From positions 1 through 64,000 of the forward strand of contig CANTFG010000241.1 in NCBI GenBank assembly GCA_947652605.1: a stretch of DNA of 64,000 bases, written 5' to 3'. The notes below the pieces were generated by a model. The model had not been told where the DNA came from. It was given only the letters and a program-made list of their open reading frames with translations, and made no database searches. The stretch's first letter is position 1. Each line of letters starts with the position of its first letter. Made by a program: the position numbers and the translations under genes. This document shows, one piece after another, positions 37,827-51,859 of the stretch. The stretch comes from Elmis aenea (Eukaryota > Arthropoda > Insecta > Coleoptera > Elmidae).

Positions 37827-40049
37827 TTATTAAAAATTAAAACCATCTCTTTGAAAGACATATGCAAAACAATTGTATTCATGTAAAGAGGCGATGGATA
37901 AACTGTTTCTGTGATATGCAGATCAATAATTAAAATTGTTTAGAAATAGTCGCTCAAGGAACATATGTATTAAATAAAGCACGGTATTTTTAGGAAATTA
38001 TTAAAAATTAAAACCAGCTCATTGAAAGACATATGCAAAACAATTGTATTCATGTAAAGAGGCGATGGATAAACTGTTCCTGTGATATACAAATCAATAA
38101 TTAAAATTGTGTAGAAATAGTCGCTCAAGGAACATATGTATTAAATAAAGCACGGTATTTTTAGGAAATTATTAAAAATTAAAACCAGCTCATTGAAAGA
38201 CATATGCAAAACAATTGTATTCATGTAAAGAGGCGTTCGATAAACTGTTTCTGTGATATACAGATCAATAATTAAAATTGTTCAGAAATAGTCGCTCAAG
38301 GAACATATGTATTATTTAAGGCACGGTATTTTTAGGAAATTATTAAAAATTAAAACCAGCTCATTGAAAGACATATGCAAAACAATTGTATTCATGTAAA
38401 GAGGCGATGGATAAACTGTTCCTGTGATATACAAATCAATATTTAAAATTGTTTCGAAATAGTCGCTCAAGGAACATAAGTATTAACTAAAGCACGGTAT
38501 TTTTAGGAAATTATTAAAAATTAAAACCAGCTCATTGAAAGACATATGCAAAACAATTGTATTCATGTAAAGAGGCGATGGATAAACTGTTCCTGTGATA
38601 TACAAATCAATAATTAAAATTGTTTTGAAATAGTCGCTCAAGGAACATATGTATTAACTAAAGCACGGTATTTTTAGGAAATCATTAAAAATTAAAACCA
38701 GCTCATTGAAAGACATATGCAAAACAATTGTATTCATGTAAAGAGGCGATGGATAAACTGTTCCTGTGATATACAAATCAATAATTGAAATTGTTTCGAA
38801 ATAGTCGCTCAAGGAACATATGTATTAACTAAAGCACGGTATTTTTAGGAAATTATTAAAAATTAAAACCATCTCTTTGAAAGACATATGCAAAACAATT
38901 GTATTCATGTAAAGAGGTGATGGATAAACTGTTCCTGTGATATACAAATCAATAATTAAAATTGTTCAAAAATAGTCGCTCAAGGAACATATGTATTAAC
39001 TAAAGCACGGTATTTTTAGGAAATTATTAAAAATTAAAACCAGCTCATTAAAAGACATATGCAAAACATTTGTATTCATGTAAAGAGGCGATGGATAAAC
39101 TGTTCCTGTAATATACAAATCAATAATTAAAATTGTTTCGAAATAGTCGCTCAAGGAACATATGTATTAACTAAAGCACGGTATTTTTAGGAAATCATTA
39201 AAAATTAAAACCAGCTCATTGAAAGACATATGCAAAACAATTGTATTCATGTAAAGAGGCGATGGATAAACTGTTCCTGTGATATACAAATCAATAATTG
39301 AAATTGTTTCGAAATAGTCGCTCAAGGAACATATGTATTAACTAAAGCACGGTATTTTTAGGAAATTATTAAAAATTAAAACCATCTCTTTGAAAGACAT
39401 ATGCAAAACAATTGTATTCATGTAAAGAGGTGATGGATAAACTGTTCCTGTGATATACAAATTAATAATTAAAATTGTTCAGAAATAGTCGCTCAAGGAA
39501 CATATGTATTAACTAAAGCACGGTATTTTTAGGAAATTATTAAAAATTAAAACCAGCTCATTGAAAGACATATGCAAAACAATTGTATTCATGTAAAGAG
39601 GCGATGGATAAACTGTTTCTGTGATATACAAATCAATAATTAAAATTGTTTAGAAATAGTCGCTCAAGGAACATATGTAGTAACTAAAGCACGGTATTTT
39701 TAGAAAATTATTAAAAATTAAAACCAGCTCATTGAAAGACATATGCAAAACAATTGTATTCATGTAAAGAGGCGATGGATAAACTGTTCCTGTGATATAC
39801 AAATCAATAATTAAAATTGTTTAGAAATAGTCGCTCAAGGAACATATGTATTAAATAAAGCACGGTATTTTTAGGAAATTATTAAAAATTAAAACCAGCT
39901 CATTGAAAGACATATGGAAAACAATTGTATTCATGTAAAGAGGCGATGGATAAACTGTTCCTGTGATATACAAATCAATAATTGAAATTGTTTCGAAATA
40001 GTCGCTCAAGGAACATATGTATTAACTAAAGCACGGTATTTTTAGGAAA
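37827..40049 (+). repeat. 13-monomer tandem duplication, copy 2 (2223 bp)
   Basis: Apart from the junction monomer, I saw no difference from 35604-37826. The first monomer begins with the G-type ccatctctttg and then continues with the atatgcagatc body, so the crossover that made the duplication fell between these two markers, about 50 bases apart. Confidence 0.85.
38853..40049 (+). repeat. 7-monomer unit, copy 1 (1197 bp)
   Basis: Order G-H-N-G-I-J-N. This is the 10-mer with K, L and M removed, J being joined directly to an N that carries catatggaaaac. It overlaps the end of 13-monomer copy 2. The unit is then repeated twice more at 1197-bp spacing. Confidence 0.8.
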
Positions 40050-41246
40050 TTATTAAAAATTAAAACCATCTCTTTGAAAGACATATGCAAAACAATTGTA
40101 TTCATGTAAAGAGGTGATGGATAAACTGTTCCTGTGATATACAAATCAATAATTAAAATTGTTCAAAAATAGTCGCTCAAGGAACATATGTATTAACTAA
40201 AGCACGGTATTTTTAGGAAATTATTAAAAATTAAAACCAGCTCATTAAAAGACATATGCAAAACATTTGTATTCAAATAAAGAGGCGATGGATAAACTGT
40301 TCCTGTAATATACAAATCAATAATTAAAATTGTTTCGAAATAGTCGCTCAAGGAACATATGTATTAACTAAAGCACGGTATTTTTAGGAAATTATTAAAA
40401 ATTAAAACCAGCTCATTGAAAGACATATGCAAAACAATTGTATTCATGTAAAGAGGCGATGGATAAACTGTTCCTGTGATATACAAATCAATAATTGAAA
40501 TTGTTTCGAAATAGTCGCTCAAGGAACATATGTATTAACTAAAGCACGGTATTTTTAGGAAATTATTAAAAATTAAAACCATCTCTTTGAAAGACATATG
40601 CAAAACAATTGTATTCATGTAAAGAGGTGATGGATAAACTGTTCCTGTGATATACAAATCAATAATTAAAATTGTTCAGAAATAGTCGCTCAAGGAACAT
40701 ATGTATTAACTTAAGCACGGTATTTTTAGGAAATTATTAAAAATTAAAACCAGCTCATTGAAAGACATATGCAAAACAATTGTATTCATGTAAAGAGGCG
40801 ATGGATAAACTGTTTCTGTGATATACAAATCAATAATTAAAATTGTTTAGAAATAGTCGCTCAAGGAACATATGTAGTAACTAAAGCACGGTATTTTTAG
40901 AAAATTATTAAAAATTAAAACCAGCTCATTGAAAGACATATGCAAAACAATTGTATTCATGTAAAGAGGCGATGGATAAACTGTTCCTGTGATATACAAA
41001 TCAATAATTAAAATTGTTTAGAAATAGTCGCTCAAGGAACATATGTATTAAATAAAGCACGGTATTTTTAGGAAATTATTAAAAATTAAAACCAGCTCAT
41101 TGAAAGACATATGGAAAACAATTGTATTCATGTAAAGAGGCGATGGATAAACTGTTCCTGTGATATACAAATCAATAATTGAAATTGTTTCGAAATAGTC
41201 GCTCAAGGAACATATGTATTAACTAAAGCACGGTATTTTTAGGAAA
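40050..41246 (+). repeat. 7-monomer unit, copy 2 (1197 bp)
   Basis: Same order G-H-N-G-I-J-N with ttcaaaaat at 40161 and catatggaaaac at 41111. New shared changes, gtattcaaataaag near 40269 and aacttaagcacgg near 40709, are absent from copy 1 but present in copy 3. Copies 2 and 3 are therefore the more recent pair. Confidence 0.85.
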
Positions 41247-42443
41247 TTATTAAAAATTAAAACCATCTCTTTGAAAGACATATGCAAAACAATTGTATTC
41301 ATGTAAAGAGGTGATGGATAAACTGTTCCTGTGATATACAAATCAATAATTAAAATTGTTCAAAAATAGTCGCTCAAGGAACATATGTATTAACTAAAGC
41401 ACGGTATTTTTAGGAAATTATTAAAAATTAAAACCAGCTCATTAAAAGACATATGCAAAACATTTGTATTCAAATAAAGAGGCGATGGATAAACTGTTCC
41501 TGTAATATACAAATCAATAATTAAAATTGTTTCGAAATAGTCGCTCAAGGAACATATGTATTAACTAAAGCACGGTATTTTTAGGAAATTATTAAAAATT
41601 AAAACCAGCTCATTGAAAGACATATGCAAAACAATTGTATTCATGTAAAGAGGCGATGGATAAACTGTTCCTGTGATATACAAATCAATAATTGAAATTG
41701 TTTCGAAATAGTCGCTCAAGGAACATATGTATTAACTAAAGCACGGTATTTTTAGGAAATTATTAAAAATTAAAACCATCTCTTTGAAAGACATATGCAA
41801 AACAATTGTATTCATGTAAAGAGGTGATGGATAAACTGTTCCTGTGATATACAAATCAATAATTAAAATTGTTCAGAAATAGTCGCTCAAGGAACATATG
41901 TATTAACTTAAGCACGGTATTTTTAGGAAATTATTAAAAATTAAAACCAGCTCATTGAAAGACATATGCAAAACAATTGTATTCATGTAAAGAGGCGATG
42001 GATAAACTGTTTCTGTGATATACAAATCAATAATTAAAATTGTTTAGAAATAGTCGCTCAAGGAACATATGTAGTAACTAAAGCACGGTATTTTTAGAAA
42101 ATTATTAAAAATTAAAACCAGCTCATTGAAAGACATATGCAAAACAATTGTATTCATGTAAAGAGGCGATGGATAAACTGTTCCTGTGATATACAAATCA
42201 ATAATTAAAATTGTTTAGAAATAGTCGCTCAAGGAACATATGTATTAAATAAAGCACGGTATTTTTAGGAAATTATTAAAAATTAAAACCAGCTCATTGA
42301 AAGACATATGGAAAACAATTGTATTCATGTAAAGAGGCGATGGATAAACTGTTTCTGTGATATACAAATCAATAATTAAAATTGTTCAGAAATAGTCGCT
42401 CAAGGAACATATGTATTAACTAAAGCACGGTATTTTTAGGAAA
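41247..42443 (+). repeat. 7-monomer unit, copy 3 (1197 bp)
   Basis: It repeats copy 2 including gtattcaaataaag (near 41466) and aacttaagc. The last monomer (42273) starts as the catatggaaaac N type but ends as K (tttctg with ttcag), and L and M follow. The full 10-mer order is restored through a hybrid monomer. Confidence 0.85.
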
Positions 42444-42614
42444 TTATTAAAAATTAAAACCAGCTCATTGAAATACATATGCAAAACAATTGTATTCATG
42501 TAAAGAGGCGATGGATAAACTGTTCCTGTGATATACAAATCAATAATTAAAATTGTTTCGAAATAGTCGCTCAAGGAACATAAGTATTAACTAAAGCACG
42601 GTATTTTTAGGAAA

Positions 42615-43643
42615 TTATTAAAAATTAAAACCAGCTCATTGAAAGACATATGCAAAACAATTGTATTCATGTAAAGAGGCGATGGATAAACTGTTCCTGT
42701 GATATACAAATCAATAATTAAAATTGTTTTGAAATAGTCGCTCAAGGAACATATGTATTAACTAAAGCACGGTATTTTTAGGAAATCATTAAAAATTAAA
42801 ATCAGCTCATTGAAAGACATATGCAAAACAATTGTATTCATGTAAAGAGGCGATGGATAAACTGTTCCTGTGATATACAAATCAATAATTAAAATTGTTT
42901 AGAAATAGTCGCTCAAGGAACATATGTATTAACTAAAGCACGGTATTTTTAGGAAATTATTAAAAATTAAAACCAGCTCATTGAAAGACATATGCAAAAC
43001 AATTGTATTCATGTAAAGAGGCGATGGATAAACTGTTCCTGTGATATACAAATCAATAATTAAAATTGTTTTGAAATAGTCGCTCAAGGAACATATGTAT
43101 TAACTAAAGCACGGTATTTTTAGGAAATTATTAAAAATTAAAACCCGCTCATTGAAAGACATATGCAAAACAATTGTATTTATGTAAAGAGGCGATGGAT
43201 AAACTGTTCCTGTGATATACAAATCAATAATTAAAATTGTTTCGAAATAGTCGCTCAATGAACATATGTATGTATTAACTAAAGCACGGTATTTTTAGGA
43301 AATTATTAAAAATTAAAACCAGCTCATTGAAAGACATATGCAAAACAATTGTATTCATGTAAAGAAGCGATGGATAAATTGTTCCTGTGATATACAAATC
43401 AATAATTAAAATTGTTCAGAAATAGTCGCTCAAGGAACATATGTATTAACTAAAGCACGGTATTTTTAGGAAATTATTAAAAATTAAAACCAGCCTATGA
43501 AAGACATATGCAAAACATTTGTATTCATGTAAAGAGGCGATGGATAAACTGTTCCTGTGATATACAAATCAATAATTAAAATTGTTTTGAAATAGTCGCT
43601 CAAGGAACATATGTATTAACTAAAGCACGGTATTTTTAGGAAA
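42615..43643 (+). repeat. M-A-x-E-D'-H module, copy 1
   Basis: Six monomers with a TGTA slip in E (43265) and a one-base deletion in H (cagcctatga near 43491). A is marked by aaaatcagctc. The fourth unit before D' is an acccgctc E monomer with caatgaac. The same module recurs at 48945, 52544 and 56656. Confidence 0.7.
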
Positions 43644-45353
43644 TCATTAAAAATTAAAACCAGCTCATTGAAAGACATATGCAAAACAATTGTATTCATG
43701 TAAAGAGGCGATGGATAAACTGTTCCTGTGATATACAAATCAATAATTGAAATTGTTTCGAAATAGTCGCTCAAGGAACATATGTATTAACTAAAGCACG
43801 GTATTTTTAGGAAATCATTAAAAATTAAAACCAGCTCATTGAAAGACATATGCAAAACAATTGTATTCATGTTAAGAGGTGATGGATAAACTGTTCCTGT
43901 GATATACAAATCAATAATTAAAATTGTTTCGAAATAGTCGCTCAAGGAACATATGTATTAACTAAAGCACGGTATTTTTAGGAAATTATTAAAAATTAAA
44001 ACCAGCTCATTGAAAGACATATGCAAAACATTTGTATTCATGTAAAGAGGCGATGGATAAACTGTTCCTGTGATATACAAATCAATAATTAAAATTGTTT
44101 TGAAATAGTCGCTCAAGGAACATATGTATTAACTAAAGCACGGTATTTTTAGGAAATTATTAAAAATTAAAACCATCTCTTTGAAAGACATATGCAAAAC
44201 AATTGTATTCATGTAAAGAGGTGATGGATCAACTGTTCCTCTGATATACAAATCAATAATTAAAATTGTTCAGAAATAGTCGCTCAAGGAACATATGTAT
44301 TAACTAAAGCACGGTATTTTTAGGAAATTATTAAAAATTAAAACCAGCTCATTGAAAGACATATGCAAAACAATTGTATTCATGTAAAGAGGCGATGGAT
44401 AAACTGTTCCTGTGATATACAAATCAATAATTAAAATTGTTTAGAAATAGTCGCTCAAGGAACATATGTAGTAACTAAAGCACGGTATTTTTAGAAAATT
44501 ATTAAAAATTAAAACCAGCTCATTGAAAGACATATGCAAAACAATTGTATTCATGTAAAGAGGCGATGGATAAACTGTTCCTGTGATATACAAATCAATA
44601 ATTAAAATTGTTTAGAAATAGTCGCTCAAGGAACATATGTATTAAATAAAGCACGGTATTTTTAGGAAATTATTAAAAATTAAAACCAGCTCATTGAAAG
44701 ACATATGCAAAACAATTGTATTCATGTAAAGAGGCGATGGATAAACTGTTTCTGTGATATACAAATCAATATTTAAAATTGTTCAGAAATAGTCGCTCAA
44801 GGAACATATGTATTAACTAAAGCACGGTATTTTTAGGAAATCATTAAAAATTAAAACCAGCTCATTGAAAGACATATGCAAAACAATTGTATTCATGTAA
44901 AGAGGCGATGGATAAACTGTTCCTGTGATATACAAATCAATAATTAAAATTGTTTCGAAATAGTCGCTCAAGGAAAATAAGTATTAACTAAAGCACGGTA
45001 TTTTTAGGAAATTATTAAAAATTAAAACCAGCTCATTGAAAGACATATGCAAAACAATTGTATTCATGTAAAGAGGCGATGGATAAACTGTTCCTGTGAT
45101 ATACAAATCAATAATTAAAATTGTTTTGAAATAGTCGCTCAAGGAACATATGTATTAACTAAAGCACGGTATTTTTAGGAAATCATTAAAAATTAAAACC
45201 AGCTCATTGAAAGACATATGCAAAACAATTGTATTCATGTAAAGAGGCGATGGATAAACTGTTCCTGTGATATACAAATCAATAATTGAAATTGTTTCGA
45301 AATAGTCGCTCAAGGAACATATGTATTAACTAAAGCACGGTATTTTTAGGAAA

Positions 45354-47234
45354 TTATTAAAAATTAAAACCATCTCTTTGAAAGACATATGCAAAACAAT
45401 TGTATTCATGTAAAGAGGTGATGGATAAACTGTTCCTGTGATATACAAATCAATAATTAAAATTGTTCAGAAATAGTCGCTCAAGGAACATATGTATTAA
45501 CTAAAGCACGGTATTTTTAGGAAATTATTAAAAATTAAAACCAGCTCATTGAAAGACATATGCAAAACATTTGTATTCATGTAAAGAGGCGATGGATAAA
45601 CTGTTCCTGTGATATACAAATCAATAATTAAAATTGTTTCGAAATAGTCGCTCAAGGAACATATGTATTAACTAAAGCACGGTATTTTTAGAAAATTATT
45701 AAAAATTAAAACCAGCTCATTGAAAGACATATGCAAAACAATTGTATTCATGTAAAGAGGCGATGGATAAACTGTTCCTGTGATATACAAATCAATAATT
45801 GAAATTGTTTCGAAATAGTCGCTCAAGGAACATATGTATTAACTAAAGCACGGTATTTTTAGGAAATTATTAAAAATTAAAACCAGCTCATTGAAAGACA
45901 TATGCAAAACAATTGTATTCATGTAAAGAGGTGATGGATAAACTGTTCCTGTGATATACAAATCAATAAATAAAATTGTTCAGAAATAGTCGCTCAAGGA
46001 ACATATGTATTAACTAAAGCACGGTATTTTTAGGAAATTATTAAAAATTAAAACCAGCTCATTGAAAGACATATGCAAAACAATTGTATTCATGTAAAGA
46101 GGCGATGGATAAACTGTTCCTGTGATATACAAATCAATAATTAAAATTGTTTAGAAATAGTCGCTCAAGGAACATATGTAGTAACTAAAGCACGGTATTT
46201 TTAGAAAATTATTAAAAATTAAAACCAGCTCATTGAAAGACATATGCAAAACAATTGTATTCATGTAAAGAGGCGATGGATAAACTGTTCCTGTGATATA
46301 CAAATCAATAATTAAAATTGTTTAGAAATAGTCGCTCAAGGAACATATGTATTAAATAAAGCACGGTATTTTTAGGAAATTATTAAAAATTAAAACCAGC
46401 TCATTGAAAGACATATGCAAAACAATTGTATTCATGTAAAGAGGCGATGGATAAACTGTTTCTGTGATATACAAATCAATAATTAAAATTGTTCAGAAAT
46501 AGTCGCTCAAGGAACATATGTATTAACTAAAGCACGGTATTTTTAGGAAATTATTAAAAATTAAAACCAGCTCATTGAAAGACATATGCAAAACAATTGT
46601 ATTCATGTAAAGAGGCGATGGATAAACTGTTCCTGTGATATACAAATCAATAATTAAAATTGTTTCGAAATAGTCGCTCAAGGAACATAAGTATTAACTA
46701 AAGCACGGTATTTTTAGGAAATTATTAAAAATTAAAACCAGCTCATTGAAAGACATATGCAAAACAATTGTATTCATGTAAAGAGGCGATGGATAAACTG
46801 TTCCTGTGATATACAAATCAATAATTAAAATTGTTTAGAAATAGTCGCTCAAGGAACATATGTATTAAATAAAGCACGGTATTTTTAGGAAATTATTAAA
46901 AATTAAAACCAGCTCATTGAAAGACATATGCAAAACAATTGTATTCATGTAAAGAGGCGATGGATAAACTGTTTCTGTGATATACAAATCAATAATTAAA
47001 ATTGTTCAGAAATAGTCGCTCAAGGAACATATGTATTAACTAAAGCACGGTATTTTTAGGAAATTATTAAAAATTAAAACCAGCTCATTGAAAGACATAT
47101 GCAAAACAATTGTATTCATGTAAAGAGGCGATGGATAAACTGTTCCTGTGATATACAAATCAATAATTAAAATTGTTTCGAAATAGTCGCTCAAGGAACA
47201 TAAGTATTAACTAAAGCACGGTATTTTTAGGAAA
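45354..47234 (+). repeat. 10-mer run with internal J-K-L triplet duplication
   Basis: The order is G, H, N, G, I, J, K, L, then J, K, L again before M at 47235. The triplet at 46209-46721 is repeated at 46722-47234, spacing 513 bp (cataag at 46686 and 47199). This makes the following I-to-I distance 13 monomers (46178 to 48401). It is a different way to reach a 13-mer than the one at 35.6 kb. Confidence 0.8.
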
Positions 47235-47576
47235 TTATTAAAAATTAAAACCAGCTCATTGAAAGACATATGCAAAACAATTGTATTCATGTAAAGAGGC
47301 GATGGATAAACTGTTCCTGTGATATACAAATCAATAATTAAAATTGTTTTGAAATAGTCGCTCAAGGAACATATGTATTAACTAAAGCACGGTATTTTTA
47401 GGAAATCATTAAAAATTAAAACCAGCTCATTGAAAGACATATGCAAAACAATTGTATTCATGTAAAGAGGCGATGGATAAACTGTTCCTGTGATATACAA
47501 ATCAATAATTGAAATTGTTTCGAAATAGTCGCTCAAGGAACATATGTATTAACTAAAGCACGGTATTTTTAGGAAA

Positions 47577-49286
47577 TTATTAAAAATTAAAACCATCTCT
47601 TTGAAAGACATATGCAAAACAATTGTATTCATGTAAAGAGGTGATGGATAAACTGTTCCTGTGATATACAAATCAATAATTAAAATTGTTCAAAAATAGT
47701 CGCTCAAGGAACATATGTATTAACTAAAGCACGGTATTTTTAGGAAATTATTAAAAATTAAAACCAGCTCATTGAAAGACATATGCAAAACATTTGTATT
47801 CATGTAAAGAGGCGATGGATAAACTGTTCCTGTGATATACAAATCAATAATTAAAATTGTTTCGAAATAGTCGCTCAAGGAACATATGTATTAACTAAAG
47901 CACGGTATTTTTAGGAAATTATTAAAAATTAAAACCAGCTCATTGAAAGACATATGCAAAACAATTGTATTCATGTAAAGAGGCGATGGATAAACTGTTC
48001 CTGTGATATACAAATCAATAATTGAAATTGTTTCGAAATAGTCGCTCAAGGAACATATGTATTAACTAAAGCACGGTATTTTTAGGAAATTATTAAAAAT
48101 TAAAACCATCTCTTTGAAAGACATATGCAAAACCATTGTATTCATGTAAAGAGGTGATGGATAAACTGTTCCTGTGATATACAAATCAATAATTAAAATT
48201 GTTCAGAAATAGTCGCTCAAGGAACATATGTATTAACTAAAGCACGGTATTTTTAGGAAATTATTAAAAATTAAAACCAGCTCATTGAAAGACATATGCA
48301 AAACAATTGTATTCATGTAAAGAGGCGATGGATAAACTGTTCCTGTGATATACAAATCAATAATTAAAATTGTTTAGAAATAGTCGCTCAAGGAACATAT
48401 GTAGTAACTAAAGCACGGTATTTTTAGAAAATTATTAAAAATTAAAACCAGCTCATTGAAAGACATATGCAAAACAATTGTATTCATGTAAAGAGGCGAT
48501 GGATAAACTGTTCCTGTGATATACAAATCAATAATTAAAATTGTTTAGAAATAGTCGCTCAAGGAACATATGTATTAAATAAAGCACGGTATTTTTAGGA
48601 AATTATTAAAAATTAAAACCAGCTCATTGAAAGACATATGCAAAACAATTGTATTCATGTAAAGAGGCGATGGATAAACTGTTTCTGTGATATACAAATC
48701 AATAATTAAAATTGTTCAGAAATAGTCGCTCAAGGAACATATGTATTAACTAAAGCACGGTATTTTTAGGAAATTATTAAAAATTAAAACCAGCTCATTG
48801 AAAGACATATGCAAAACAATTGTATTCATGTAAAGAGGCGATGGATAAACTGTTCCTGTGATATACAAATCAATAATTAAAATTGTTTCGAAATAGTCGC
48901 TCAAGGAACATAAGTATTAACTAAAGCACGGTATTTTTAGGAAATTATTAAAAATTAAAACCAGCTCATTGAAAGACATATGCAAAACAATTGTATTCAT
49001 GTAAAGAGGCGATGGATAAACTGTTCCTGTGATATACAAATCAATAATTAAAATTGTTTTGAAATAGTCGCTCAAGGAACATATGTATTAACTAAAGCAC
49101 GGTATTTTTAGGAAATCATTAAAAATTAAAATCAGCTCATTGAAAGACATATGCAAAACAATTGTATTCATGTAAAGAGGCGATGGATAAACTGTTCCTG
49201 TGATATACAAATCAATAATTAAAATTGTTTCGAAATAGTCGCTCAAGGAACATATGTATTAACTAAAGCACGGTATTTTTAGGAAA
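47577..49286 (+). repeat. 10-monomer higher-order unit, copy in the 47-49 kb region
   Basis: G, H, N, G, I, J, K, L, M in the canonical order. The tenth monomer is the aaaatcagctc A type where N would be expected. Small private changes include aaaaccattg near 48130. Its last monomers lead straight into D, E and D'. Confidence 0.75.
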
Positions 49287-49974
49287 TTATTAAAAATTAA
49301 AACCAGCTCATTGAAAGACATATGCAAAACAATTGTATTCATGTAAAGAAGCGATGGATAAATTGTTCCTGTGATATACAAATCAATAATTAAAATTGTT
49401 TAGAAATAGTCGCTCAAGGAACATATGTATTAACTAAAGCACGGTATTTTTAGGAAATTATTAAAAATTAAAACCCGCTCATTGAAAGACATATGCAAAA
49501 CAATTGTATTCATGTAAAGAGGCGATGGATAAACTGTTCCTGTGATATACAAATCAATAATTAAAATTGTTTCGAAATAGTCGCTCAATGAACATATGTA
49601 TGTATTAACTAAAGCACGGTATTTTTAGGAAATTATTAAAAATTAAAACCAGCTCATTGAAAGACATATGCAAAACAATTGTATTCATGTAAAGAAGCGA
49701 TGGATAAATTGTTCCTGTGATATACAAATCAATAATTAAAATTGTTCAGAAATAGTCGCTCAAGGAACATATGTATTAACTAAAGCACGGTATTTTTAGG
49801 AAATTATTAAAAATTAAAACCAGCTCATTGAAAGACATATGCAAAACATTTGTATTCATGTAAAGAGGCGATGGATAAACTGTTCCTGTGATATACAAAT
49901 CAATAATTAAAATTGTTTTGAAATAGTCGCTCAAGGAACATATGTATTAACTAAAGCACGGTATTTTTAGGAAA
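48945..49974 (+). repeat. M-A-D-E-D'-H module, copy 2
   Basis: Six monomers plus a 4-bp TGTA slip (49595). With the preceding I-J-K-L (from 48261) it recurs at 51860-53573 at an offset of 3599 bp, 21 monomers plus 8 bp. The H unit here has ttttg and is followed by aaatcatt. The later copy has tttcg, so similarity ends in H. Confidence 0.75.
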
Positions 49975-50490
49975 TCATTAAAAATTAAAACCAGCTCATT
50001 GAAAGACATATGCAAAACAATTGTATTCATGTAAAGAGGCGATGGATAAACTGTTCCTGTGATATACAAATCAATAATTGAAATTGTTTCGAAATAGTCG
50101 CTCAAGGAACATATGTATTAACTAAAGCACGGTATTTTTAGGAAATTATTAAAAATTAAAACCATCTCTTTGAAAGACATATGCAAAACAATTGTATTCA
50201 TGTAAAGAGGTGATGGATAAACTGTTCCTGTGATATACAAATCAATAATTAAAATTGTTCAAAAATAGTCGCTCAAGGAACATATGTATTAACTAAAGCA
50301 CGGTATTTTTAGGAAATTATTAAAAATTAAAACCAGCTCATTGAAAGACATATGCAAAACATTTGTATTCATGTAAAGAGGCGATGGATAAACTGTTCCT
50401 GTGATATACAAATCAATAATTGAAATTGTTTCGAAATAGTCGCTCAAGGAACATATGTATTAACTAAAGCACGGTATTTTTAGGAAATCA

Positions 50491-51178
50491 TTAAAAATTA
50501 AAACCAGCTCATTGAAAGACATATGCAAAACAATTGTATTCATGTAAAGAGGCGATGGATAAACTGTTCCTGTGATATACAAATCAATAATTGAAATTGT
50601 TTCGAAATAGTCGCTCAAGGAACATATGTATTAACTAAAGCACGGTATTTTTAGGAAATTATTAAAAATTAAAACCCGCTCATTGAAAGACATATGCAAA
50701 ACAATTGTATTCATGTAAAGAGGCGATGGATAAACTGTTCCTGTGATATACAAATCAATAATTGAAATTGTTTCGAAATAGTCGCTCAATGAACATATGT
50801 ATGTATTAACTAAAGCACGGTATTTTTAGGAAATTATTAAAAATTAAAACCAGCTCATTGAAAGACATATGCAAAACAATTGTATTCATGTAAAGAAGCG
50901 ATGGATAAATTGTTCCTGTGATATACAAATCAATAATTAAAATTGTTCAGAAATAGTCGCTCAAGGAACATATGTATTAACTAAAGCACGGTATTTTTAG
51001 GAAATTATTAAAAATTAAAACCAGCTCATTGAAAGACATATGCAAAACATTTGTATTCATGTAAAGAGGCGATGGATAAACTGTTCCTGTGATATACAAA
51101 TCAATAATTAAAATTGTTTTGAAATAGTCGCTCAAGGAACATATGTATTAACTAAAGCACGGTATTTTTGGGAAATCA
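50491..51178 (+). repeat. Short N-E-D'-H relative of the module
   Basis: An N-type monomer is followed by E (acccgctc, aattgaaattg, caatgaac, TGTA slip at 50796), D' and H. Here E has acquired the family N base change in the A/T dyad. This suggests conversion or exchange between E and N units inside a monomer. Confidence 0.55.
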
Positions 51179-51859
51179 TTAAAAATTAAAACCAGCTCAT
51201 TGAAAGACATATGCAAAACAATTGTATTCATGTAAAGAGGCGATGGATAAACTGTTCCTGTGATATACAAATCAATAATTAAAATTGTTTCGAAATAGTC
51301 GCTCAAGGAACATATGTATTAACTAAAGCACGGTATTTTTAGGAAATTATTAAAAATTAAAACCATCTCTTTGAAAGACATATGCAAAACAATTGTATTC
51401 ATGTAAAGAGGTGATGGATAAACTGTTCCTGTGATATACAAATCAATATTTAAAATTGTTCAAAAATAGTCGCTCAAGGAACATATGTATTAACTAAAGC
51501 ACGGTATTTTTAGAAAATTATTAAAAATTAAAACCAGCTCATTGAAAGACATATGCAAAACATTTGTATTCATGTAAAGAGGCGATGGATAAACTGTTCC
51601 TGTGATATACAAATCAATAATTAAAATTGTTTCGAAATAGTCGCTCAAGGAACATACGTATTAACTAAAGCACGGTATTTTTAGGAAATTATTAAAAATT
51701 AAAACCATCTCTTTGAAAGACATATGCAAAACAATTGTATTCATGTAAAGAGGTGATGGATAAACTGTTCCTGTGATATACAAATCAATAATTAAAATTG
51801 TTCAGAAATAGTCGCTCAAGGAACATATGTATTAACTAAAGCACGGTATTTTTAGGAAA

